Origin: Bacteroides sp. AN502(2024)
GTDB taxonomy: Bacteria; Bacteroidota; Bacteroidia; Bacteroidales; Bacteroidaceae
Length of the DNA stretch: 64,000 nucleotides
Assembly: GCF_041227145.1 (NCBI RefSeq)
Contig: NZ_JBGFSP010000003.1
Span: 1-64,000, forward strand
Direction of reading: 5' to 3'
The notes beneath the pieces were generated by a model. The model did no database searches, was not told the DNA's origin, and was given only the letters and a program-made list of their open reading frames with translations. Below are positions 47,556-54,603 of this stretch, in pieces. Position 1 is the stretch's first letter. The number at the start of each line of letters is the position of its first letter. The position numbers and the translations under genes were made by a program.

Positions 47556-48722
47556 TTAAAACAGTTTATTGGTGCCTTCCACCAATTCTCCCATCGCCCA
47601 TACGGCTCTCACATTCAGGTCTCTGTCCAAAGCAATAATATCGGCATCCTTACCACGCTCCAGCGTTCCTTTGCGATCGAGTACTCCCATGATCCGGGCA
47701 GGAGTTTCAGAAGCCATCCGCACGGCATCCTCCAAAGGTATTTCCGCTTTTTGCACCATGGTACGAATCAAGCGGTCCATCGTAGCAATACTTCCCGCCA
47801 GTGCTGAATGGTCTGCCAGCTTACATACTCCGTCCTCGATAATCACACGCGGATCAAAAGCCACCTGGCTATCACTGGCCGCACAAGCCAATGCATCCGT
47901 TATCAGGCAAGTGCGTTCCACTCCTTTTATCTTATAAACAAGACGCAATATCGTTGGAGGCACATGAATTCCATCTGCCACCACTTCCACTGTCATATCA
48001 TCAATCAGATAAATACTTTCTACCGTACCTTCATATTTATATTCACGACGTTTATGGAATCCCGGCATCGCATTATAAAAATGAGTGGCATGTGTATATC
48101 CCACCTCATAGGCTGTCTGTATATCCTCAAATTCAGCCTGGGTATGTCCTACCGCAGCCAATACCCCTTTCGCTGTGATATATTTACCAAATTGCATGGC
48201 TCCGGGAAGTTCCGGTGCGGCATCCCAGCGTTTGATACAATGAGTCTCTTCCAACAACGGGATATATTCTTCGGGATCGGGATTCTTGATATTTTCCGGA
48301 ATCTGTCCGCCAGCCATCGCCATATTGAAGTAATGTCCTTCCAGATGAAGTCCGAGTACAGGGCTATTGGGCTCCGCCATCATTTTTTCAGTAGTTTCCG
48401 CAGCTGCCCGGATCATTGGAATGGTAGAAGAAGAAAGAGTCGGGAAAATACTGGTAGTGCCGTGCTGCATATGAGCTTTGATTGCTGTCCGGAAAGCCTC
48501 TTCGGTGCCTTCCATAAAGTCTCTTCCACCGCCACCATGAACATGGATTTCTACACCGCCCGGAACAATATACATACCTTTGGCATCAATCAATTTGGCT
48601 CCGACAATTGCAAGGTCACAATTGGTTACTTCCAGAATTTTATTGTCACGAATAAGCACTGACCCATCCTTCAACCATCCTTGAGGGGTGAGGATGTGTG
48701 CATTAATGATTTGTGTTAACAT
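47556..48722 (-). CDS. nagA: N-acetylglucosamine-6-phosphate deacetylase, first copy of tandem pair
   Basis: A 388-residue amidohydrolase, paralogue of the next gene. The HxH motif is EIHVHGGGGRDFMEGT. The family's metal glutamate position reads HLEGHYFNMAMAG, GHTQAEF and THATHFYNAM carry histidines, and TCLITDALAC holds the catalytic aspartate. Differences from its twin cluster near the substrate-facing loops (EGHYFN against EGPYLN), so the two copies may prefer different sugars. It is the first gene of the two-gene unit, with a promoter upstream. Confidence 0.93.
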   Translation of the reverse strand: MLTQIINAHILTPQGWLKDGSVLIRDNKILEVTNCDLAIVGAKLIDAKGMYIVPGGVEIHVHGGGGRDFMEGTEEAFRTAIKAHMQHGTTSIFPTLSSSTIPMIRAAAETTEKMMAEPNSPVLGLHLEGHYFNMAMAGGQIPENIKNPDPEEYIPLLEETHCIKRWDAAPELPGAMQFGKYITAKGVLAAVGHTQAEFEDIQTAYEVGYTHATHFYNAMPGFHKRREYKYEGTVESIYLIDDMTVEVVADGIHVPPTILRLVYKIKGVERTCLITDALACAASDSQVAFDPRVIIEDGVCKLADHSALAGSIATMDRLIRTMVQKAEIPLEDAVRMASETPARIMGVLDRKGTLERGKDADIIALDRDLNVRAVWAMGELVEGTNKLF

Positions 48723-48805
48723 ATTATAAACAGTTAAATTAATTAAAGGTCTTGTGAATCAATGACGCTCTTTTTTGGGGGGAGCTACATTGATTTTTTC
48801 GTCTG

Positions 48806-48837
48806 CAAAATTACGCTTTTCCCTTCAATCTATCAAT
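48806..48837 (-). promoter_or_regulatory. Promoter of the tandem nagA operon
   Basis: On the minus strand TAATTTTG (48806-48813) is preceded, 20 bases upstream, by ATTG (48834-48837). The -7 box is perfect and the -33 has one change. Confidence 0.65.
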
Positions 48838-48961
48838 AAAATCGTCCGGTAATCTTCCCATATTAGACAAAAAAAGGTTGCCCATCCTATCGACCGACAA
48901 TCTCATTTTACCGGTGAGCCATCATATTCTCCGCCATCCACGCAATGAAGTGATAATCAAT

Positions 48962-49006
48962 AAAAAATAAGAAACCCTTTGGCTATTTGTTAATAACCAA
49001 AGGGTT
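48962..49006 (-). terminator. Terminator of the tRNA array
   Basis: A perfect 10-bp stem (AACCCTTTGG with CCAAAGGGTT) is followed on the minus strand by TCTTATTTTTTA. It begins 5 bases after the last tRNA. Confidence 0.9.
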
Positions 49007-49011
49007 AGATG

Positions 49012-49093
49012 TGCCCAGAACAGGACTCGAACCTACATGCCTCTCGACACACGCACCTGAAACGTGCGCGTCTACCAATTCCGCCACCTGGGC
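49012..49093 (-). tRNA. tRNA-Leu(CAG), distal copy
   Basis: 82 nucleotides. The acceptor stem GCCCAGG pairs with TTCTGGGC apart from the last base, the discriminator is A, and the D arm has TGGCGGAATTGGTAGACGC. The anticodon stem CACGT/GCGTG encloses TTCAGGT, so the anticodon is CAG. A long variable arm and TTCGAGTCC T arm follow. CCA is not encoded. Confidence 0.93.
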
Positions 49094-49125
49094 AAAATTC
49101 AGTTCTATTATTTCAAAGAAATAAG

Positions 49126-49198
49126 AGCGGAAAACGAGACTCGAACTCGCGACCCTAACCTTGGCAAGGTTATGCTCTACCAACTGAGCTATTTCCGC
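49126..49198 (-). tRNA. tRNA-Gly(GCC), distal copy
   Basis: 73 nucleotides. Acceptor GCGGAAA, anticodon stem TAACC/GGTTA around TTGCCAA gives anticodon GCC, T arm GTTCGAGTC, discriminator U. Identical in body to the two other Gly(GCC) genes of the array. Confidence 0.95.
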
Positions 49199-49217
49199 AT
49201 TTCACTTTCATAAGTTG

Positions 49218-49299
49218 TAAAGAGAAGAAGATTCAAATTCCCGCGAGATAATTGTCATTACCCTATCAAAATAGCGCGTCTACCAATCGTCACCCGGGC
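49218..49299 (-). pseudogene. Decayed tRNA-Leu in the array
   Basis: The body resembles tRNA-Leu(GAG) (the stretch around TAGACGCGCTATTTTGATAGGG), but the D arm has lost two bases (TGACGATTGG for TGGCGGAATTGG). The anticodon stem is mispaired, the T arm reads AATTTGAATCTT, and the 5' end GCCCGGG (like Leu(CAG)) does not pair with the 3' end (Leu(GAG)-like). It looks like a recombinant between two Leu genes that then decayed. Confidence 0.8.
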
Positions 49300-49333
49300 A
49301 AAGATCACAGTTCCCACATTTCAAAGAAACATG

Positions 49334-49406
49334 AGCGGAAAACGAGACTCGAACTCGCGACCCTAACCTTGGCAAGGTTATGCTCTACCAACTGAGCTAT
49401 TTCCGC
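49334..49406 (-). tRNA. tRNA-Gly(GCC), middle copy
   Basis: 73 nucleotides, same sequence as the other Gly(GCC) genes with anticodon GCC in loop TTGCCAA. The upstream spacer (TTTCAAAGAAA motif before GAGCGG) is shared with the other copies. Confidence 0.95.
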
Positions 49407-49425
49407 ATTTCACTCTCATAAACTG

Positions 49426-49509
49426 TGAAGAGAAGGAGACTCGAACTCCCACGACATAATTGTCACTACCCCCTCAAAGTAGCGCGTCTACCAATTCCGC
49501 CATCTCTCC
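49426..49509 (-). tRNA. tRNA-Leu(GAG)
   Basis: 84 nucleotides. Acceptor GGAGAGA pairs with TCTCTTC, discriminator A. The anticodon stem CTACT/GGTAG encloses TTGAGGG, giving anticodon GAG. Long variable arm and TTCGAGT T loop are intact. Confidence 0.92.
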
Positions 49510-49532
49510 ATCATCAAAAAGTATAATCTTTG

Positions 49533-49614
49533 TGCCCAGAACAGGACTCGAACCTGCATGCCTCTCGACACACGCACCTGAAACGTGCGCGTCTACCAAT
49601 TCCGCCACCTGGGC
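49533..49614 (-). tRNA. tRNA-Leu(CAG), proximal copy
   Basis: 82 nucleotides. Differs from the copy at 49012 by one base in the variable region. Anticodon CAG in loop TTCAGGT. Confidence 0.93.
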
Positions 49615-49648
49615 AAAAATTATTGTTCCACCATTTCAAAGAAATATG

Positions 49649-49721
49649 AGCGGAAAACGAGACTCGAACTCGCGACCCTAACCTTGGCAAGGTTATGCTC
49701 TACCAACTGAGCTATTTCCGC
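49649..49721 (-). tRNA. tRNA-Gly(GCC), proximal copy and first gene of the array
   Basis: 73 nucleotides; anticodon GCC. It is closest to the promoter at 49741-49771. Confidence 0.95.
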
Positions 49722-49740
49722 ATTTTTCTGTTTTCGGCTG

Positions 49741-49771
49741 CAAAGGTAGGGATTTTCAGTAAACCTGCAAA
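49741..49771 (-). promoter_or_regulatory. Consensus promoter of the tRNA array
   Basis: On the minus strand TTTG (49768-49771), 19 bases, then TACCTTTG (49741-49748): an exact match to the Bacteroides housekeeping promoter, about 20 bases before the first tRNA. Confidence 0.88.
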
Positions 49772-49838
49772 CATTCTGCATACTTTTTTCACAGAAATCT
49801 GTGACTTTGCACCTGCCTCAAAACAATCATTTTGATTA

Positions 49839-50978
49839 TCAACTCATTCGACCACGATAATCTTCATAAGAAAATTGCTTGTATATTTCAGCTTTCCCCT
49901 CTTTTGTCCAGATGGCGATGGCAGGATGATGAATCCCATTAAACATATTTGTCTTGACCATCGTATAATGAATCATATCTTCGAACACGATACGCTCTCC
50001 GATTTGTAACTCGTGGTCGAAACTCCAAAGCCCCATATAATCACCGCTCAAACAGGAATTTCCTCCGAGCCGATACCTATATTTTCCTTCACTCCCCATT
50101 TCCGCACCACGCACGGCAGGCTGGTATGGCATTTCCAGACAGTCAGGCATATGGCAAGTGAAACTGACATTCAAAATAGCCGTCCTGATGCCACGACTTT
50201 CCACAATATCCACGACTTCGGAAGTCAGCACTCCCGTCTGCCAAGTAAAGGCAGAACCGGGCTCCAGAATAATGCGCAAATGAGGATAGCGCGCCTTCAA
50301 TCCTTGTAACAATCCGATCAAATGATCAGTATCATAATCTTTGCGGGTCATCAGGTGTCCACCCCCCAAATTCAACCACTTGATCTGTGTAAACCAACGA
50401 GCAAATTTAGCTTCGAGATGTTCCAATGTACGTTCCAACTCATAAGAAGAAGATTCACAGTGACAATGACAATGAAAGCCTTCAATCCCTTGCGGCAATG
50501 TTTCAGGCAGCAGATCGGCCGTTATCCCAAAACGTGTACCGGGTGCACATGGATTATAAAGTTCCGTTTCCACTTCCGAATATTCAGGATTTACACGGAC
50601 ACCACAAGAGATACCGCTTCCCTCTGCAACCACCATCGGATAGAAACGCTCGAACTGCTGCATAGAGTTGAATGTGATATGACTGCTGCAACGTATGATT
50701 TCCGGAAAATCCTGTTCCGTATAAGCAGGAGAATATGTGTGCGCCTTACTACCGAACTCTTCCCATGCCAAACGAGCTTCATACACCGAACTTGCCGTAG
50801 AATGATCGATATATTCACGGAATATAGGGAAAGAGCGCCACATAGCGAATGACTTGAAAGCAAGAATGATCTCCACTCCCGCCCTGTCGGCCACGCTTTT
50901 TATCAAACACAGGTTCTTTCTTAAAAGCTCCTCCTCCATAATGTAACAAGGAGAAGGGAACTGATTAAAATCTATCAT
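49839..50978 (-). CDS. nspC: Carboxynorspermidine decarboxylase
   Basis: PLP fold-III decarboxylase of 379 residues that makes spermidine or norspermidine from the carboxy precursor, the polyamine route typical of Bacteroides. The PLP lysine is in ILAFKSFAMW (about residue 43), HCHCES and the glycine loop WLNLGGGHLMT follow, then EPGSAFTWQTGVL and SCLSGDYMG, with the catalytic cysteine likely in GNSCLSGD. It is monocistronic, with a -7 box (TATTTTTG, 51023-51030) upstream. Confidence 0.94.
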   Translation of the reverse strand: MIDFNQFPSPCYIMEEELLRKNLCLIKSVADRAGVEIILAFKSFAMWRSFPIFREYIDHSTASSVYEARLAWEEFGSKAHTYSPAYTEQDFPEIIRCSSHITFNSMQQFERFYPMVVAEGSGISCGVRVNPEYSEVETELYNPCAPGTRFGITADLLPETLPQGIEGFHCHCHCESSSYELERTLEHLEAKFARWFTQIKWLNLGGGHLMTRKDYDTDHLIGLLQGLKARYPHLRIILEPGSAFTWQTGVLTSEVVDIVESRGIRTAILNVSFTCHMPDCLEMPYQPAVRGAEMGSEGKYRYRLGGNSCLSGDYMGLWSFDHELQIGERIVFEDMIHYTMVKTNMFNGIHHPAIAIWTKEGKAEIYKQFSYEDYRGRMS

Positions 50979-51193
50979 ATATAAAATTACTATCTAATAA
51001 TCACGCCTTACGAACGTGGATGCAAAAATACAAATTCAAAAGCAAAGAGGGACTGTTTTATTTTTAATTAAGATATCGGTTTTATTGATGCTATCAGTGT
51101 ACATGGAAGGGAATCCCCTCATCCAATGCGACCGAGCGTAATATATAGAGATAGATCCCGTGAAGCTTTCAATTGAATTGTCATCTGAATAAA

Positions 51194-51225
51194 ATTGTAT
51201 TTATCCATTTTATATCTTACATTTG
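51194..51225 (+). promoter_or_regulatory. Promoter of the SDR gene
   Basis: ATTG at 51194-51197, 20 bases, then TACATTTG at 51218-51225, 20 bases before the start codon. Confidence 0.65.
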
Positions 51226-51245
51226 CCAATAAATAAAAAAGAACG

Positions 51246-52136
51246 ATGGCAGATAACTATATAGAAAGACAACGAGAACAATATGAAGCCAGAAAGGCTG
51301 CTTGGCAACAAGCACGAAAATATGGTCAGAAGAAATCGGCAACAGTCCGCCCAACAACATCGTCCTCCTATCCTCCAATGACTTCAAAATCAGATGCTCC
51401 TAAAAGAAGAGTATTCATAACAGGAGGAGCGGAAGGGATAGGCAAAGCAATAGTAGAAGCCTTTTGCCTGTCCGGCAATCAAGTTGCTTTTTGTGATATC
51501 AACGAAACTGCGGGACAAGCAACGGCTCAAGCAACCGGAGCGACATTCCATCCGGTCGATGTCAGCGATAAGGATGCACTTGAAAGTTGCATGCAGCGTA
51601 TTCTTTCCGAATGGAAGGATATTGACATTATTATCAACAACGTCGGTATCAGTCAATTCTCTCCTATCACCGAAACAAGCGTAGAGGATTTCGACCAAAT
51701 TCTGTCTATCAATCTACGCCCTGTATTTATCACCTCCCGTCTGCTTGCCATACATCGTAAAGAGCACTCCTCTCCTAACCCTTACGGCCGGATTATCAAT
51801 ATCTGCTCCACACGTTACCTGATGAGTGAACCGGGAAGTGAAGGTTACGCAGCTTCGAAAGGCGGCATCTATTCTTTAACTCATGCACTGGCTTTGTCGC
51901 TATCCGAATGGAAGATCACCGTCAACTCGATTGCTCCGGGATGGATACAAACTCATGATTATGACCAACTCCGACCGGAGGATCATTCACAACACCCTTC
52001 ACGACGGGTAGGTAAACCGGAAGACATTGCCCGTATGTGTTTATTTCTCTGTGAAGAAAACAATGATTTCATTAATGGAGAAAATATCACGGTTGACGGA
52101 GGAATGACGAAAAAGATGATTTATGAAGATATCTAA
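51246..52136 (+). CDS. SDR family oxidoreductase with basic N-terminal extension
   Basis: A 296-residue short-chain dehydrogenase. The first 50 residues are a polar, basic extension (many Arg, Gln, Lys, Ser). The Rossmann motif is VFITGGAEGIGKAI, the NNVG motif is IIINNVGISQF, and the catalytic tyrosine and lysine are in EGYAASKGGIYS. GMTKKM closes the chain. The substrate is unknown. The N-terminal extension is not part of the usual 250-residue core. It converges on the esterase gene with an 11-base gap. Confidence 0.88.
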   Translation: MADNYIERQREQYEARKAAWQQARKYGQKKSATVRPTTSSSYPPMTSKSDAPKRRVFITGGAEGIGKAIVEAFCLSGNQVAFCDINETAGQATAQATGATFHPVDVSDKDALESCMQRILSEWKDIDIIINNVGISQFSPITETSVEDFDQILSINLRPVFITSRLLAIHRKEHSSPNPYGRIINICSTRYLMSEPGSEGYAASKGGIYSLTHALALSLSEWKITVNSIAPGWIQTHDYDQLRPEDHSQHPSRRVGKPEDIARMCLFLCEENNDFINGENITVDGGMTKKMIYEDI

Positions 52137-52147
52137 CAGGTCTCATT

Positions 52148-53572
52148 TCATTTCTTTTCCCGGGCTTTCTTTTCAAGAGCGGCATCTGATTTTACATCAG
52201 CCACAGCCTTCTTGCCCAAATAGGCAGCTACCTTATCAAATGACCGGATGGCACCTGCGGGAAGCAAAGCTCCTTTTTCTCCAAAACTATACATAGCAGA
52301 TTCCGGTTCAATGGTGACCTTGCTTTCATCCAACATCCTCTTGTCCAACTTAAACACGTCGGCGAAGAAATCATAAACCGCATTCCGTTTGTTGGGTCCA
52401 AAGTCGTGTTTCTCTTTGGGAAGATGCACATTCGTTACTTTGTCTTTGGCTTGGTAGAATCCATAAATTCGTTGCAGATAAGGAAATTCAAGCATAGGAA
52501 CACTGGCCGTCCAGTCACCGCCATCCGATACGATCAGTTGTGGACGAGGGGCAAAAGTTGCAGCTAGTTCCGCATTACAAGTTCCTCCCGCAGAAAGTTG
52601 AATAGGCATTCCGCTTTCACACGGACAGCCCCCGTCAAAGTGAGAAGCCAGACTCACCACCGGAGCAGAAGCGGTGAAACGGTCATCTAATACACTCAAC
52701 AAAACAGTATGAGTGCCCCCACCAGAACCACCATTCGTACCGATACGACCGGTATCGATGTCCTTACGGGAAGCAAGCATAGATTCAAGAATCAATAAGC
52801 CGTTCATTGCCTGAATAGTATGCGCCGCACTACTACGATGTGCCGCACTGCCGACTTGTAAAGCCGACTCTCCCCATCCGAACAAGTCATAATCCACACA
52901 AATAGCTCCCATACGTGCTAAAGTGCCCATACGTTGCTGTTGGTCTTCCCGATAACGTCCACCGCCAAAATGTCCGTTAGGGCAGATTATCAACGCATGT
53001 TTTCCTTTTGATTGAGGCGCGTAGATAGAACCGCAAACATATAGGCCGGGAAGTGTTTCGAGTGCAAAATTCTGCACTGTATAACCATCAAATTTACGTA
53101 TCTTCGAAAGAATCGGTTTGGATTTAACGCATTGGGCCAGCAAGGCGTCGATACCTAAACGCTGACGAACCTCTTTTTTCAGAGAATCGGCACGAAGTTC
53201 AAAAGCCTGCTGATCTGCGTAAAGAGTATTCAGATACGCCAGCATCTTTTTTCCGTCTGCATCCGTACGACGTGGATATTCATACGCTTTCAGTTTATAT
53301 GTATTTCCCTTCTGTTTGACAAATTTATAATCGAAAGGTGCCAATACATTTGTCAGGGATTCTTCTACAGAATAAGGACGAATACGAAAGTCGGCATAAG
53401 GCAGCACTTTTCCTACCGTATCAATATCATATTTCAGACGGACTCCGAAACGGTTTTGTATATCCGTCAGTACTTCATTCAAGGGACGGGCAAATTCCGT
53501 CTCGTATGTTTGTGTCTGCGCTTCAGCCGAAAGAGATGCGGCAAGAAGCATGGTAAAAAGGATTCGTTTCAT
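52148..53572 (-). CDS. Exported STN-domain alpha/beta hydrolase, acetyl-esterase-like
   Basis: A 474-residue protein with a signal peptide (ILFTMLLAASLSAEAQ). Residues about 20-90 resemble the STN (secretin/TonB short N-terminal) domain (FARPLNEVLTDIQNRFGVRLKYD). Then an alpha/beta hydrolase core follows with GSIYAPQSKGKHALIICPNGHFGGGR and a nucleophile in GTNGGSGGGTH (GxSxG form). SDGGDWTAS and KEKHDFGPN supply a likely Asp and His. It resembles acetyl-xylan-esterase-like hydrolases of Bacteroides. STN domains normally occur on TonB receptors, so the fusion is unusual. The substrate is unknown. Confidence 0.82.
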   Translation of the reverse strand: MKRILFTMLLAASLSAEAQTQTYETEFARPLNEVLTDIQNRFGVRLKYDIDTVGKVLPYADFRIRPYSVEESLTNVLAPFDYKFVKQKGNTYKLKAYEYPRRTDADGKKMLAYLNTLYADQQAFELRADSLKKEVRQRLGIDALLAQCVKSKPILSKIRKFDGYTVQNFALETLPGLYVCGSIYAPQSKGKHALIICPNGHFGGGRYREDQQQRMGTLARMGAICVDYDLFGWGESALQVGSAAHRSSAAHTIQAMNGLLILESMLASRKDIDTGRIGTNGGSGGGTHTVLLSVLDDRFTASAPVVSLASHFDGGCPCESGMPIQLSAGGTCNAELAATFAPRPQLIVSDGGDWTASVPMLEFPYLQRIYGFYQAKDKVTNVHLPKEKHDFGPNKRNAVYDFFADVFKLDKRMLDESKVTIEPESAMYSFGEKGALLPAGAIRSFDKVAAYLGKKAVADVKSDAALEKKAREKK

Positions 53573-53891
53573 TTTTTATCATTTGATTCTAAGCAAGTTA
53601 TCAGAAAAGAGCAACTCCTCCACCACGGTTCAGAGCATATCCACACGCTCGGCACGAAGGGCTGTGGCCGCACAGAAGCAAAGAAAGACGATAAGAGTTG
53701 TCCGTAAATTCATCATCAATATTATTAAAGTGTAACTTCATTGTTGCCTTCTAAAAAATCATGCTAATAGAATTTTTTTTTCTTCCCAATGATTGCATAC
53801 AATCACTGAGATGTTTTTTTCAAACATGCTGCATGGTTAAAATAAAGATGCTGCATCATTTTCTATATGAATACATTCTTTTTTAATCCTG

Positions 53892-53899
53892 CAAATATA
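53892..53899 (-). promoter_or_regulatory. Possible -7 box far upstream of the esterase
   Basis: TATATTTG on the minus strand, about 320 bases before the start codon. If real, the leader is unusually long. The region 53573-54050 shows no credible gene on either strand; the short open frames in it lack family features. Confidence 0.35.
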
Positions 53900-54202
53900 C
53901 ACAAAAAAATATTTCCTAATCAACGATTCATCTCCATACAACACAGACTGCATACTGCTATGCACAGTTTTTTCGATCAATCGACGGGCAGCAGTAAAAT
54001 AGTATCTATATACAGCTCAATTAGCTCACTATTTTTAATGCACTTCCTCGCTTTCAGCCATTCAGTTTCTTCTATAACTCCTTATCCATAGGGATTCCGG
54101 CTGAAGGCTCACCCTGAAACCACCCGATTCCGCTTTCAGCCACCCGATTTTGCAAAAATAGAAGGAACGCTTGAGTGAAATACAGTCTCTGTTTCCCCTG
54201 AT

Positions 54203-54262
54203 TAGAGGCTCTATTCCGGTGATATAGAGGCTCTATTCCAACGATTTAGAGGTTCTATTCCC
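54203..54262 (+). repeat. Three 22-bp tandem repeats with palindromic core
   Basis: TAGAGG begins at 54203, 54225 and 54247, an exact 22-base period. The unit TAGAGGCTCTATTCC contains the palindrome TAGAG-G-CTCTA; the third copy has one change (GGTTCTA). Confidence 0.85.
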
Positions 54263-54374
54263 AAAGAGTCATATAATACCGAAGGGCGGAAGAGATAAGC
54301 CCGGTTATCGAACATCCGGATCCGGCACATCAGCTATATATATCCGCACATTTCAATTAGTAATCATTTAACCC

Positions 54375-54404
54375 TTTGGCTGAAAGCAGGTGCTTTCAGC
54401 CAAA
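54375..54404. repeat. Perfect 14-bp inverted repeat
   Basis: TTTGGCTGAAAGCA and TGCTTTCAGCCAAA separated by two bases (GG). The CTTTCAGCC sequence also appears at the element's left end and near 54133, so it is a recurring motif of this interval. Confidence 0.8.
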
Positions 54405-54603
54405 ACATCGATGAACAGGGAGTTACAGAAGAAACTGAAGGCTGAAACGACTTTTTCAACTTTTTCTTAGAGAGCCCTATATAACCCCAATGAACACCAA
54501 CCACCCTCCTTTTGAAAGGAGGAGTGGAAGCCCGATCATCATTCAGAGAGACTGTACAGAAAGAATCCGATACGTTTTTTAGAGACTACCGAAACACGGT
54601 GTG

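Larger units (their letters stand above)
54051..54447. repeat. Non-coding element with about 30-bp inverted ends
   Basis: The left end (54051-54081, TTTCAGCCATTCAG then TTTCTTCTATAACTCC) recurs as the reverse complement at 54419-54447 with one mismatch and one single-base gap. Inside lie three 22-bp repeats and a perfect palindrome at 54375-54404. No gene is seen in it. The interval 54448-54603 holds short palindromes only. Confidence 0.7.

Noticed and set aside
53867..54091. A 74-codon open frame in the esterase upstream region.
   Set aside because: No family features and it runs into the inverted-repeat element.
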